From: an uncultured Alphaproteobacteria bacterium
GTDB taxonomy: Bacteria > Pseudomonadota > Alphaproteobacteria > HIMB59 > GCA-002718135
Assembly: GCA_902576125.1 (NCBI GenBank)
Contig: CACGUF010000005.1
Coordinates: forward strand, 1-64,000
Direction: 5' to 3'
DNA: 64,000 nt
A model generated the notes under the pieces. That model was not told the DNA's origin. It ran no database searches and was given only the letters and a program-made list of their open reading frames with translations. The position numbers and the translations under genes are program-made. Below, one piece after another: positions 39,186 to 48,925 of this stretch. How positions within the stretch are numbered: the stretch's first letter is position 1; each line of letters opens with the position of its first letter.

Positions 39186-40781
39186 GTGTCTAGTTGGAAT
39201 ATTTGGTCAGTACCGGTTGGAATTATATCTTTAGTTATAATTTCTCCAGTACTGGCTATTTTTTATTCAGCCCTTTTGGGGGACACAACTTTATGGCCAC
39301 ATCTTTTTTCAACAGTCTTACCAAGATATCTCCTCAATACTTTATTATTAATGTTAGGTGTTGGAAGTTTAAGTTTGCTCTTTGGTATATCTACTGCATG
39401 GCTTGTATCCAGATATGAATTTCCAGGAAGGTCTATTTTTGAATGGGCCCTTTTATTACCTGCCGCAGTCCCAGCTTATATCATTGCTTATACTTATACG
39501 GATCTCTTAGAATATGCCGGTCCTGTGCAAGGTTATTTAAGAGAAATTTTTAATTGGCAAAACTCACAAGATTATTGGTTTCCTAATATAAGATCATTGG
39601 AAGGAGCTATCCTAGTTATGTCATCAGTGCTGTATCCATACGTTTATTTATTAACTCGGGCATCATTCATGACTCTTCCTATTTCATATTTTCAAACAAG
39701 TGCAATTTATGGTCGAAAACCTTTTTTTGCTGTTGCACTTCCATTGGCAAGACCAGCAATAATTGCTGGTTTGGCTTTAGTCTTGATGGAAACAATTTCT
39801 GATTTTGGCACTGTAGATTATTTTGCAATAGAGACTTTAACTCTGGGTGTTTTTAATGTGTGGCTCGGAATGAACAGCTTATCTGGTGCAGCTCAAATAT
39901 CTTCAATATTATTTTTTATAGTAGTAATACTTCTAACTTTAGAATTAATAGCAAGGCGAAATCAGAGATTTTATGAAAAACATAGCAGACAAGAATCAAT
40001 AGATTTAGAAGAGATTTCAAAATTTAAAAAAATATTATTTTTTATAACCTGTTTAATTCCACTGATACTTGGTTTTATTATTCCAGTATCTGTTTTATTC
40101 AACTTTGTTTTAAAGGGTTATGCTGTTGTTAATATAAGTGAAGTTGTAGATACGGCTATTACAAGTATTTCTATTTCATTTGTTGCATCTACAACAATCA
40201 TGCTTTTATCTTTTCTTATGGTAGTTGTTGCAACATACAAATCTAACACTTTTCAGAAATTACTAATTTTTTTAGCATCTTGTGGATATGCATTTCCTGG
40301 TACAATTTTAGCTGTTGGTGTTGTTGTTTTTGTAGGATGGTTAAATGATATATTTTATTTTCACATGAGTTATTTTATTGGGGGTTTTTTGGTATTAATT
40401 TTTGCTTATACATTAAGGTTTTTAGCTATTGGCAATGGATCAATAAGATCAGGTATTATAAGAATTAACCCAAACCTTATTGACGCTTCAAGAACAATGG
40501 GCAGAAGTTTTTTAACAACAATGAAAAAAGTTATATTACCCCTTACGTACACAAATATATTGGTTGGTGGAATTTTAGTTTTTGTAGATATTTTAAAAGA
40601 ACTTCCAATTACTCTTTTATTAAGACCTTTTAATTTTGAAACCCTTGCAACATATGTCTATCAATATGCATCAGATGAAATGTTGGAAGAGTCATCATTT
40701 GCGGCTCTAATAATTGTATTAGCGGGTCTTGGCCCAGTTATTTTTTTAAGTAGAACAATAAAAAATATTCTAGTAAAATAA
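39186..40781 (+). CDS. Ferric iron ABC transporter permease (fused, FbpB type)
   Basis: The ~531-residue membrane protein contains two tandem binding-protein-dependent permease domains, each with an EAA-type loop: ASFMTLPISYFQTSAIYGRKP in the first half and 'LIDASRTMGRSFLTTMKKVILPL' in the second. Such fused permeases are the rule for FbpABC/FutABC importers. I choose the GTG at 39186, 7 bases after AAGGG, over the TTG at 39162 inside fbpA. It converges on its own ATPase gene with one base between stops. Confidence 0.9.
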   Translation: MSSWNIWSVPVGIISLVIISPVLAIFYSALLGDTTLWPHLFSTVLPRYLLNTLLLMLGVGSLSLLFGISTAWLVSRYEFPGRSIFEWALLLPAAVPAYIIAYTYTDLLEYAGPVQGYLREIFNWQNSQDYWFPNIRSLEGAILVMSSVLYPYVYLLTRASFMTLPISYFQTSAIYGRKPFFAVALPLARPAIIAGLALVLMETISDFGTVDYFAIETLTLGVFNVWLGMNSLSGAAQISSILFFIVVILLTLELIARRNQRFYEKHSRQESIDLEEISKFKKILFFITCLIPLILGFIIPVSVLFNFVLKGYAVVNISEVVDTAITSISISFVASTTIMLLSFLMVVVATYKSNTFQKLLIFLASCGYAFPGTILAVGVVVFVGWLNDIFYFHMSYFIGGFLVLIFAYTLRFLAIGNGSIRSGIIRINPNLIDASRTMGRSFLTTMKKVILPLTYTNILVGGILVFVDILKELPITLLLRPFNFETLATYVYQYASDEMLEESSFAALIIVLAGLGPVIFLSRTIKNILVK

Positions 40782-40782
40782 A

Positions 40783-41832
40783 TTAATTAGCAGGAAAAAT
40801 AAAAGCCTGCTCTTTATCTATCTCTATGCCTACTGCACTGGATTGATTTGGTAAAAAATTTGGTGGCATGTGACTATGAACGTGAACAATTTCATTATCA
40901 TTATTTAATACTGATAAATGAACAAAACTATATCCGCCCATTAATTTTGAAGCCATTACCGTTCCTTTAATTCCATTAACAGGAGTTTGTGCTTGATTTA
41001 ATTTTACTGCTTCAGGCCTAATGTATACATCTACATTTTTAGACTCTAGGCTGTCATCAACTTTAAACTCTCCAACAGGTGTTTCAACGGTTTTGTTTTT
41101 TACTATTCCACTAAATTTATTTGTTTCTCCAAAAAAATTTGCAACATATGATGAGTTTGGAAGATTATATAATTCTTTTGGAGATCCAGATTGTACTATC
41201 TTGCCTTCTTTATTCATAATATAAATTTTATTAGAAATAAACATAGCTTCAAAAGGATCATGAGTAACAATTAAAACTGAAATATTAGACTTTTGAAGTA
41301 GATGTAAAGTATCATCCCTAACCTCTTCTCTTAAATTTAAATCTAGACTTGAAAATGGTTCATCAAGTAACAAAATATCTGGTTTTGAAATAATTGAACG
41401 TGCCAAAGCTACTCTTTGTTGTTCACCACCACTTAATTCGTGTGGATATTTATTTAAAGAATCCGATAGTTTAATTACATCTAGTATTTCCTGAATTGTA
41501 TGTGAGGTAGATTTATTTTTGATAGCAAATTGCAAGTTTTCTTTTACTGTTTGGTGTGGAAACAAAGCATAGTCTTGAAATAAAAAACCTATTTTTCTTT
41601 TTTCTGTTTTTAAATGAACATCATTTGAACTTACTAGATTGCCATTTAAAAAAATTTCTCCATCTTGGACATGCGATAAACCTGCAATGAGTTTTAATAA
41701 AGTTGTTTTTCCACACCCTGAAGGGCCAAGAATGCAGGCAATAGAATCTTTTTTTAATTCAAAATTAACATGATTTAAAATTGGTTTATTATTAATTTTG
41801 TGACTAAGTTTTTTTATATTTACTGCCAACAT
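40783..41832 (-). CDS. Ferric iron ABC transporter ATPase (FbpC type)
   Basis: The 349-residue ATPase has Walker A GPSGCGKTT near residue 38, Q-loop LFQDYALFPHQTV, signature LSGGEQQRVALARS and Walker B ILLLDEPFSSLD. The C-terminal ~120 residues form a TOBE-like regulatory domain (VDVYIRPEAVKL, VHVHSHMPPNF). Although on the opposite strand, its position tail-to-tail with the permease gene makes it the likely partner. It is coupled to the upstream M48 protease gene by a one-base overlap. Confidence 0.9.
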   Translation of the reverse strand: MLAVNIKKLSHKINNKPILNHVNFELKKDSIACILGPSGCGKTTLLKLIAGLSHVQDGEIFLNGNLVSSNDVHLKTEKRKIGFLFQDYALFPHQTVKENLQFAIKNKSTSHTIQEILDVIKLSDSLNKYPHELSGGEQQRVALARSIISKPDILLLDEPFSSLDLNLREEVRDDTLHLLQKSNISVLIVTHDPFEAMFISNKIYIMNKEGKIVQSGSPKELYNLPNSSYVANFFGETNKFSGIVKNKTVETPVGEFKVDDSLESKNVDVYIRPEAVKLNQAQTPVNGIKGTVMASKLMGGYSFVHLSVLNNDNEIVHVHSHMPPNFLPNQSSAVGIEIDKEQAFIFPAN

Positions 41833-42656
41833 TAAGTGCTTATAGCAGGGTACTTTGCATTAACAAGAGGTATCCATTCTTTTAGTTTTTTGATTCTATT
41901 ATCGGGAGACGGGTGAGTGCTAAAAAATTCAGAAGGTCCAGAACCACCCATATCTTCTTTCATACGTTCCCAAACTTTATATGATTCATGTATATCATAA
42001 CCTGCTAAGCTAGAAAAAATTAAACCTAGATAATCTGCTTCCGACTCTTGTTTTCTATTGAACGGAAGATCTAGTCCAAATTGACGAACATACCCAGTTG
42101 CTTGAGGAAGTCTTTGTCCTAATACTAATTTTTCTAACGCCATTATTCCAAGATCAGTTACCATAGCGGTACTTGCTCTTTCCGCTGAGTGTCTTGCGAC
42201 AGCGTGAGCTATTTCATGGCCCATTACAGATGCTACTCCATCTTCATTTTTTAGAATTGGTAAGATACCAGAATAAAACGCAATTTTACCACCAGGCATA
42301 CACCATGCGTTTTTTGTTTGATCATCATCAACGAGAACAAATTCCCATTGAAAGTTAGATGTAGGATCTTCCTGAGAATTAGTTTCATAATAAATATTTA
42401 TTGCATCACGAATTTTAAATCCAATATCAACAATTTGATTATACTCTGAAGTACCAGTGATTAGCTTAGATTGGGCTTTAAAATTATTGTATGCAGGAAA
42501 AGTTCTTGAATATAAAAAATCGTCTGAGAGAATATTTAATTGTTGCCGATCAGATAAAGCAACTTCAGTGCAAGATGGAAGAATTAAAGATGAAGCACAC
42601 ACGCATGAGCATCCATAAATAAATTTTCTTCTTGATATGTTATTAAAAACTGACAT
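41832..42656 (-). CDS. M48-family zinc metalloprotease, probable lipoprotein
   Basis: The N-terminus has SRRKFIYGCSCVCASSLILPSC, combining an RRxF-type motif with a lipobox (LPSC), so export as a lipoprotein is likely. The protease domain carries the zinc motif HEIAHAVARH (about residue 145-154), the third ligand in ESEADYLGL, and FFSTHPSPDNRIKKL near the C-terminus. This resembles periplasmic quality-control proteases such as LoiP/BepA-like proteins. 274 residues; no TPR region. Divergent from the adenosine deaminase gene with a 26-base gap. Confidence 0.88.
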   Translation of the reverse strand: MSVFNNISRRKFIYGCSCVCASSLILPSCTEVALSDRQQLNILSDDFLYSRTFPAYNNFKAQSKLITGTSEYNQIVDIGFKIRDAINIYYETNSQEDPTSNFQWEFVLVDDDQTKNAWCMPGGKIAFYSGILPILKNEDGVASVMGHEIAHAVARHSAERASTAMVTDLGIMALEKLVLGQRLPQATGYVRQFGLDLPFNRKQESEADYLGLIFSSLAGYDIHESYKVWERMKEDMGGSGPSEFFSTHPSPDNRIKKLKEWIPLVNAKYPAIST

Positions 42657-42682
42657 TAATTTCTAAATATAAAAAAAACATA

Positions 42683-43663
42683 ATGAACTCAACCCTTCAT
42701 ATACCAAAAGCAGAAATTCATGTCCATCTTGAGGCAACAATAACTCCCTCTTTATGTAGAAAATTTGCTGAGCGAAATAAAGTTAAGCTATCTGAGGATA
42801 TTTTTGGCTCTGAGTATGCATATCAATGGGAGGATTTTTATGATTTCATTAAAAGATACGACATTGTGACTGGCGTTATTTATACTCCAGAAGATTATTA
42901 TGAATTAACTTATGAATATCTAAAAGAATGCGCTTCTTACAATGTGCTTTATGTTGAGGCGATGGTTTCTTCAACACATGCTAAAGCTAAGGGTATGACT
43001 TATCATTCCTTTTTAGACAGTGTTCATCAGGCTTCTCAAGATGCAGAAAAAGATTTTGGTATTGTTTCAAGATATTTAATGAATGGAATAAGACATTTAG
43101 GCGCTGACTCTGTTCAAGAAACGGCAGAAGAAGTTCTTAATAATCCTCATCCAGCACTTGTGGGATTTGGTTTGGCAGGTGACGAACTACATTTTCCACC
43201 CGATTTATTTACCAAAACATTTGATATGTTAAAGCAAGAGTCATATCCTATCACTGTTCATGCTGGAGAATGGGATGGTCCAGAAAATATACGTAATGCT
43301 ATTCATCTCTTACATCCAACTCGTTTAGGTCATGGCGTTCGCTCCATAGAGGATTTAGATTTAGTAAAAGAAATTGTGGAGAAAGATATTGTTTTAGAAA
43401 CTTGTCCTACAAGCAATATTGCAACAAAAATTTATGAGAATTATGAATCGCATCCTGTGAAAAAACTACATGAGTTAGGGGCAAGAGTAACTGTTAACTC
43501 TGATGATCCTCCTTTTTTTAATGCAACAATCCAAGGTGAGTATGACGCTATGGCTGATATAGGTTTTTCTGAGCAAGAACTTTTATCAATGACGCGTAAT
43601 GCAATTGAATCTTCTTTTCTCCCAGAAGATAAAAAAACAGAAATATTAACTAAATTAAATTAG
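42683..43663 (+). CDS. add: Adenosine deaminase
   Basis: The enzyme deaminates adenosine to inosine, which the PNP at 33.3 kb can cleave. The 326-residue TIM barrel has PKAEIHVHLEAT (metal His residues, position ~8-20), GFGLAGDE, VHAGEW with the catalytic Glu, HPTRLGHGVRS, ETCPTSN and VNSDDPPFF (metal Asp). The HAGEW form favours adenosine over the related adenine deaminases, but the two groups are close. The last 14 bases overlap the convergent kinase gene. Confidence 0.9.
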   Translation: MNSTLHIPKAEIHVHLEATITPSLCRKFAERNKVKLSEDIFGSEYAYQWEDFYDFIKRYDIVTGVIYTPEDYYELTYEYLKECASYNVLYVEAMVSSTHAKAKGMTYHSFLDSVHQASQDAEKDFGIVSRYLMNGIRHLGADSVQETAEEVLNNPHPALVGFGLAGDELHFPPDLFTKTFDMLKQESYPITVHAGEWDGPENIRNAIHLLHPTRLGHGVRSIEDLDLVKEIVEKDIVLETCPTSNIATKIYENYESHPVKKLHELGARVTVNSDDPPFFNATIQGEYDAMADIGFSEQELLSMTRNAIESSFLPEDKKTEILTKLN

Positions 43664-44624
43664 ATAGTTTAACCAAAGGTCTTGCGCCGTAATGGGAGAT
43701 AATCTCTGCTGCTGCAATGGACGCATAGTTTCCGCAGGTAGCAAGATCTTTTTCTTTTGCCATGCCAAATAAAAAACCACCTGCATATAAATCTCCAGCA
43801 CCTGTTGTATCCACAACTCTGTCAACTTGCACAGGCTTAACTTCAATAACCTCATCATTGTTAATAATAACTGATCCATCTGCAGCTTTTGTGATAGCAA
43901 CAATCATGTTTAGTGACTTTGCATATTCAACAGCTTTATCAAAACTATCACTTTCACACTGAGCTTTAATTTCATCTTCATTGGCAAATAAAATATCTAC
44001 ATCATTTTCAATAAGCTCTTTGAAGGAGTCTCTATGTCTATCAACACAAAACAAATCTGATAAAGTAAACGCAATTTTTTGATTATCTGATTTACATATA
44101 TCAACCATTTTCTTCATAGCCATTTTAGCATCTTGATTGTCCCACAAATAACCTTCTAGATAAGCAATTTTATGACTAGTTATGTGTTCTGGATGAATAT
44201 CTTCAGGCCCAATTAGGGTTCCCGCTCCTAAAAATGTACACATGGTTCTTGTTCCATCGTCTTCAACAAAAATAGTACAACAACCAGTGGAGATATCAGG
44301 AGAAGTGAAACCAAGCGGGAATTGTAATCCCTCTCTAACCATATCTTTTTGAAGAAATACTCCTACTTCATCATTTTTTATTTTTCCTATAAAACTTCCA
44401 TTTCCACCAAATGAGGTAATACCAAACATCGAATTTCCTAGAGAGCCACCTCCAGCCATTTCTTTGATAGAATAATTTTGATGGAGAGAATTTTTTAAAT
44501 CTTCATCAATTAAATTCATCGAGTCACGATTTAAATTATTTTTTTCGACCTCTTGTTTATTTGATGGAATAATGGCATCAACCATAGCATTTCCAATGCC
44601 TACAATATCTAATTTTTCACTCAT
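43650..44624 (-). CDS. PfkB-family carbohydrate/nucleoside kinase, probable adenosine kinase
   Basis: The 324-residue ribokinase-fold enzyme has GIGNAMVDAII at the N-terminus, MAGGGSLGNSMFGITSFGG (residues ~56-74), DDGTRTMCTFLGA and the catalytic anion hole VVDTTGAGDLYAGGFLFG near 275-292. The N-terminal VGIGNA.VD pattern and its place facing adenosine deaminase support adenosine kinase, though other nucleosides or sugars are possible. It overlaps the downstream-lying DMT gene start by four bases. Confidence 0.85.
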   Translation of the reverse strand: MSEKLDIVGIGNAMVDAIIPSNKQEVEKNNLNRDSMNLIDEDLKNSLHQNYSIKEMAGGGSLGNSMFGITSFGGNGSFIGKIKNDEVGVFLQKDMVREGLQFPLGFTSPDISTGCCTIFVEDDGTRTMCTFLGAGTLIGPEDIHPEHITSHKIAYLEGYLWDNQDAKMAMKKMVDICKSDNQKIAFTLSDLFCVDRHRDSFKELIENDVDILFANEDEIKAQCESDSFDKAVEYAKSLNMIVAITKAADGSVIINNDEVIEVKPVQVDRVVDTTGAGDLYAGGFLFGMAKEKDLATCGNYASIAAAEIISHYGARPLVKLSNLI

Positions 44625-45505
44625 TTTTGCTTAATTATTATTGGTACTAATTGCACTATAATGACTCCCGCAAATATTGCAAGACATCCTAGTATTTTTT
44701 GAGTGTCTAAAACTTGATTTAATAATATCCAACCAGCTATTACTGCAAAAACTGATTCCATTGATAGAATAATTGCAGCTGGCGCAGGATTAACTTTATG
44801 TTGAGCTATAATTTGAAGCGTATAACCAATTCCTGCAGAAAAGATTCCTGTATACAATATTTCAAACCATTCAATTTGCATATTTGATAATTTTGGATCT
44901 TCCCAAGTAAAAGCTAAAAACATTGAGAGAATAAAGACTATGAAGTACTGAATACTTCCAAAAAGAAAGGGGCTGTTTAATTTTTTTATAAAAATATCAA
45001 TACAGATAATATGTAAGGCAAAAAATAAAGCGGCGATGAACAGGAGTGAATCTGATTGTTGCATTTCTATTGATTGGTTAGAAGACAATAAGTAGGATCC
45101 ATAAAGACAGAGCAATATGGCGATCCAAACTATCCAATGAACTTGTTTTTTAATAATAAATCTAGAGATAATACCAACAAATGGAACATAAAGTGTACTT
45201 AAAAAAGCAGCATTAGAAATCATTGATTTTTGTAAAGCATATTGCTGTAAACCCATCCCACCGAATAAAAAAAAACCAGTCGCTATACAAAGATAAATTT
45301 TTGTCCTATCACTTAATATTTTAGAAATATTGTTTCTTTCTAAATAAATTGCAAATGGCAACACTGTAAGAAATGCAAAGAAGAATCTACCAAAGCTAAA
45401 TGTAAAAGGTCCAATAGCGCCCATACCTGTTGTTTGACTAACAAAAGCAGTTCCCCAAATTAGGGTAGCAATAAGCATAAGAATATTTGCTCTAGTGTGA
45501 CTCAT
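44621..45505 (-). CDS. DMT-superfamily (EamA) transporter
   Basis: The 294-residue protein has ten hydrophobic segments in two EamA repeats (LMLIATLIWGTAFVSQ at the start, 'GIFSAGIGYTLQIIAQHKVNPAPAAIILSMESVFAVIAGWILL' region in the second). It is a drug/metabolite-type exporter of unknown substrate. It is transcribed just before the adenosine-kinase-like gene and overlaps it by four bases, so a nucleoside- or purine-related substrate is possible. Confidence 0.88.
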   Translation of the reverse strand: MSHTRANILMLIATLIWGTAFVSQTTGMGAIGPFTFSFGRFFFAFLTVLPFAIYLERNNISKILSDRTKIYLCIATGFFLFGGMGLQQYALQKSMISNAAFLSTLYVPFVGIISRFIIKKQVHWIVWIAILLCLYGSYLLSSNQSIEMQQSDSLLFIAALFFALHIICIDIFIKKLNSPFLFGSIQYFIVFILSMFLAFTWEDPKLSNMQIEWFEILYTGIFSAGIGYTLQIIAQHKVNPAPAAIILSMESVFAVIAGWILLNQVLDTQKILGCLAIFAGVIIVQLVPIIIKQK

Positions 45506-45522
45506 TGAAAATAATTAAAAAT

Positions 45523-47310
45523 TTATTGTTTGTCTTTATTAACCCACCAGGATTCAATTACAATTCCATAAAGTGGTATTTTATCTGGATATTCAAAAAA
45601 ATCCCAATAAGCAATCCTATCTTTATTACTATGATACAAAGGTACAACATAGTGCCCCCATAACAAAACTCTATCTAGCGCGTGAATTGCAGTTGTTAAC
45701 TCTTCTCTATTTTTTGCACTAATTAATTTTTCAATTAACGCATCAACGGCAGGACTATTAATACCAGGATAATTTCTACTTCCATCTTTTTTACCTACCT
45801 CTGAACCCCAATAAAACTGTTGTTCGTTTCCTGGACTCAAACTAACACCCCAGTATCGTTTAATCATGTCAAAATCATAGTTTAGAAGTCGTGCTTGATA
45901 CTGAGATGAATCAACGGTCCTAACTTCCATTGTAATACCAAGTTTTTTTAAATTACTTTGGTAAGCTAGTGCTATTTTTTCATCTGATGGACTTACTATT
46001 AAAAATTCAAATTTAAATTCATCACCATCTTTTGTAAGTTTGTTATTTTTAATAATCCATCCTTCTTTTTCTAAGATTTCTTTTGCTTTCAGCAAATTTT
46101 CTCTTGCATTACCACTACCGTCTGTTTTGGGAGGTGTAAATGTTTCTGTAAATATTTCAGATGGAATTTGATCTCTCCATGGATTAAGTAATTTAAGCTC
46201 AGCATCAGAGGGAAGACCAGTAGAAGAAAGAGGAGAATTATCAAAGAAACTATCAGTTCTTACATAAGCGTTTTGATAAATTGTTTTGTTAATCCATTCA
46301 TGATCATAAGCATAACTTAACGCCAATCTTACATTCCTGTTATTAAAGATATTTTTTCTTGTATTCATGACAAGACCATTCATTCCAACAGGTCTATCGT
46401 TATTCATTTCTTCTAATATAACCTCTCCAGAGTCTACTGCTTTAAAATTATATTCAGATAACCATCTCTTAACATTATATTCTCTTCTAAAATCATATTC
46501 TCCCACTTTAAATGCTTCCACTAATACATTAGAGTCTTTGTAGTAATCATAGATTATTGTATCAAAATTATAGAGACCTTTATTTACAGGTAAGTCTTTT
46601 GCCCAATAGTTTTTTACTCTTTTATATTTTATTTGACGTCCTGGATCTAAACTTTCAATTGTATATGGACCACTTCCCAGAGGAATGTCTAAAAATGTTT
46701 TTGTAACATCAATATTTTCATAATATTTTTTTGGAATTATTGGTAAGAAACCCGCTACAATAAGTGGAAGTTCTTTATCTTCATTATTAACAAAAACCAT
46801 TTTGATACCATTGTTGCCAATTAATTCTGTTGAAATAATTTTTCCATAAGTTTTTTTCTGATTAGGAGTTCCTTTTGTTTGAAACGTTTCAAGGCTAAAT
46901 AATACGTCATCTCTAGTAATAGGTGATCCATCATGAAAAGTTGCTTTAGGATTTAAATAGAAAGTAACAGAAGATCTATCTTCAGGCATCTCAACAAATT
47001 CAGCAATTAGTCCATATAATGAAAATGCTTCATCCCAAACTCTACGCATTAATGTATCGTTTACATAACCAAGTCCTGCAGCTTTTGATCCCTTAAACGC
47101 TACTCTATTTAAATTATCAAATGAACCATATGATCCAAATTTAACCACTCCACCCTTTGGTGCACTAGGATTCACATAATCTAAGTTTGAAAAATTACTT
47201 TCATATTTTGGCTTGCCATGCATTGCAATGCCATGGGTTTTATTAGCAAATGCATTAGAGTTAAGAAATATTAGAAATATACTAAAAAAGATTATGTATT
47301 TAAGATTCAT
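45523..47310 (-). CDS. Family-5 extracellular solute-binding protein (YejA-like)
   Basis: This 595-residue periplasmic protein has a signal peptide (YIIFFSIFLIFLNSNAFA) and the oligopeptide-binding fold: HGIAMHGKPKYESNFSNLDYVNPSAPKGG, FHDGSPITRDDVLFSLE near 140-155 and 'FNNRNVRLALSYAYDHEWIN' near 335. The early HG.AMHG.PKY..F motif is typical of YejA-type peptide/microcin-C binding proteins. No permease or ATPase genes are adjacent, so its transporter is elsewhere or shared. Confidence 0.9.
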   Translation of the reverse strand: MNLKYIIFFSIFLIFLNSNAFANKTHGIAMHGKPKYESNFSNLDYVNPSAPKGGVVKFGSYGSFDNLNRVAFKGSKAAGLGYVNDTLMRRVWDEAFSLYGLIAEFVEMPEDRSSVTFYLNPKATFHDGSPITRDDVLFSLETFQTKGTPNQKKTYGKIISTELIGNNGIKMVFVNNEDKELPLIVAGFLPIIPKKYYENIDVTKTFLDIPLGSGPYTIESLDPGRQIKYKRVKNYWAKDLPVNKGLYNFDTIIYDYYKDSNVLVEAFKVGEYDFRREYNVKRWLSEYNFKAVDSGEVILEEMNNDRPVGMNGLVMNTRKNIFNNRNVRLALSYAYDHEWINKTIYQNAYVRTDSFFDNSPLSSTGLPSDAELKLLNPWRDQIPSEIFTETFTPPKTDGSGNARENLLKAKEILEKEGWIIKNNKLTKDGDEFKFEFLIVSPSDEKIALAYQSNLKKLGITMEVRTVDSSQYQARLLNYDFDMIKRYWGVSLSPGNEQQFYWGSEVGKKDGSRNYPGINSPAVDALIEKLISAKNREELTTAIHALDRVLLWGHYVVPLYHSNKDRIAYWDFFEYPDKIPLYGIVIESWWVNKDKQ

Positions 47311-47398
47311 TTAAACTTTTTATCAACTAAATATGGTATTTTGAAGAGGAAGTTCTTTGAAACTACTCTTTTTCTAATTACGATATATATAGAATAAA

Positions 47399-48316
47399 AT
47401 GAAAATTTTACCCTCAGAAATAACTTCTTACAAAAATTACTTGAATAGGAGAAAATTCATTAAATCTTCTATAGCAAGTAGCCTAGTAATAGCAGCGTCA
47501 ACAGGCCTTAAAGCTAACCACACATCAAATAAAAATATATATGATAATCAACTTGATGAAAATGACTCACTAAATAGCTTTGAGGAAATAACTACTTATA
47601 ATAATTTTTATGAATTTGGTATGGGTAAGACTGATCCTTCTGAAAATTCTAGTGATTTTAAACCAAAACCATGGTCTATATCTCTTGAAGGTTTAATCAA
47701 TAATCCTCAAGTTCTTGATTTGGAAAAACTTTTACAACAGGTAACTATTGAAGACAGGGTATATAGATTAAGATGTGTTGAAGCTTGGTCCATGGTAATT
47801 CCTTGGCAAGGGTTTCCTTTATCAGAATTAATTAAAATTGCTGACCCACTATCATCTGCAAAATTTATTCAATTCGTTACAGTATTTAGACCCGAAGAAA
47901 TGCCTGGTCAAAAAAGAAGATTGCTACCCTGGCCCTATGTAGAAGGTTTACGCATGGATGAAGCGATGCATCCTTTAACTATATTATCATCAGGATTATA
48001 TGGACATGATTTACTTAATCAAAGCGGTGCTCCACTTCGATTAGTTGTGCCGTGGAAGTATGGTTTTAAATCTATTAAATCGATTTCCTCTATTCGTTTT
48101 GTTGATAAACAGCCTGAGGCTACATGGTCTATGTTGGCCCCTAGTGAATATGGTTTTTATTCTAATGTAAATAATCTTGTTGATCACCCTAGATGGAGTC
48201 AGAATACCGAAAGACGCATTGGTGAATTTAAAAGACGTAATACTCTAATGTATAATGGATACGAAGAAGAGGTTAGTTATTTATATGAGGGAATGGATTT
48301 AGAAAAATATTATTAA
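47399..48316 (+). CDS. msrP: Protein-methionine-sulfoxide reductase catalytic subunit MsrP
   Basis: MsrP is a periplasmic molybdopterin enzyme repairing oxidised methionine in exported proteins. The 305-residue protein has a Tat signal ([20 protein letters not shown], residues ~15-34), '[12 protein letters not shown]', the molybdenum-ligand Cys in [15 protein letters not shown] near 125, and [14 protein letters not shown]. Length is normal. msrQ follows after three bases. Confidence 0.95.
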   Translation: MKILPSEITSYKNYLNRRKFIKSSIASSLVIAASTGLKANHTSNKNIYDNQLDENDSLNSFEEITTYNNFYEFGMGKTDPSENSSDFKPKPWSISLEGLINNPQVLDLEKLLQQVTIEDRVYRLRCVEAWSMVIPWQGFPLSELIKIADPLSSAKFIQFVTVFRPEEMPGQKRRLLPWPYVEGLRMDEAMHPLTILSSGLYGHDLLNQSGAPLRLVVPWKYGFKSIKSISSIRFVDKQPEATWSMLAPSEYGFYSNVNNLVDHPRWSQNTERRIGEFKRRNTLMYNGYEEEVSYLYEGMDLEKYY

Positions 48317-48319
48317 TTA

Positions 48320-48925
48320 ATGATACCCACTCAATCATTTAAAAAAACTAAACCAATCATATTTTTAGCATTCCTACTTCCAAGTATGTTTTGGTCTTAT
48401 CAATTTATTATTGGCTCTTTAGGTGTAAATCCAATTGAGAAATTAATGGATAATATGGGGGAAATGGCTTTACGCTTAATAGTATTAACATTATTTATTT
48501 CTTCTTTAAGTGAATTCAAAAAATTTCGTTTTTTAATTGAAGTAAGAAGAATGATAGGATTATTTGCTTTCTTTTATGTGTCTTTGCATTTTTTAACTTA
48601 CATAGCTCTAGATCATTTTTTTGATATGACGTTTATTATTAAAGATATAATAAAGAGACCCTTCATCACTTTTGGATTTATTAGTTTTATTTTTTTAATT
48701 CCCTTAGTTATTACTTCACCAAAAAAAATGTTAAAAAAATTAGGATTCAAAGTATGGAAAAGAATTCATTATTTAATTTACCCAGCTGCAATTTTATCCA
48801 GTGTACACTTTTATATGTTGGTTAGGGCAAATAAAATTGAACCAGCAATTTATATTTTTTTAATCTTATTACTGCTACTTTATAGATTGTACTTTAAGAT
48901 TATTCTTCCTCAATTGGCTCGGTAA
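48320..48925 (+). CDS. msrQ: MsrP haem-binding membrane subunit MsrQ
   Basis: MsrQ passes electrons from the quinone pool to MsrP. The 201-residue protein has about six transmembrane segments of the ferric-reductase-like domain, with haem histidines in VSLHFLTYIALDHFF and WKRIHYLIYPAAILSSVHFYML. Operon position directly after msrP confirms the assignment. Its 3' end overlaps the convergent MFS gene by 26 bases. Confidence 0.93.
   Translation: MIPTQSFKKTKPIIFLAFLLPSMFWSYQFIIGSLGVNPIEKLMDNMGEMALRLIVLTLFISSLSEFKKFRFLIEVRRMIGLFAFFYVSLHFLTYIALDHFFDMTFIIKDIIKRPFITFGFISFIFLIPLVITSPKKMLKKLGFKVWKRIHYLIYPAAILSSVHFYMLVRANKIEPAIYIFLILLLLLYRLYFKIILPQLAR

Noticed and set aside
41915..41923. GAGTGCTAA, one half of a CIRCE (HrcA) operator
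   Set aside because: It lies inside the M48 protease coding sequence and lacks the second arm (TTAGCACTC) at nine bases, so it is chance.
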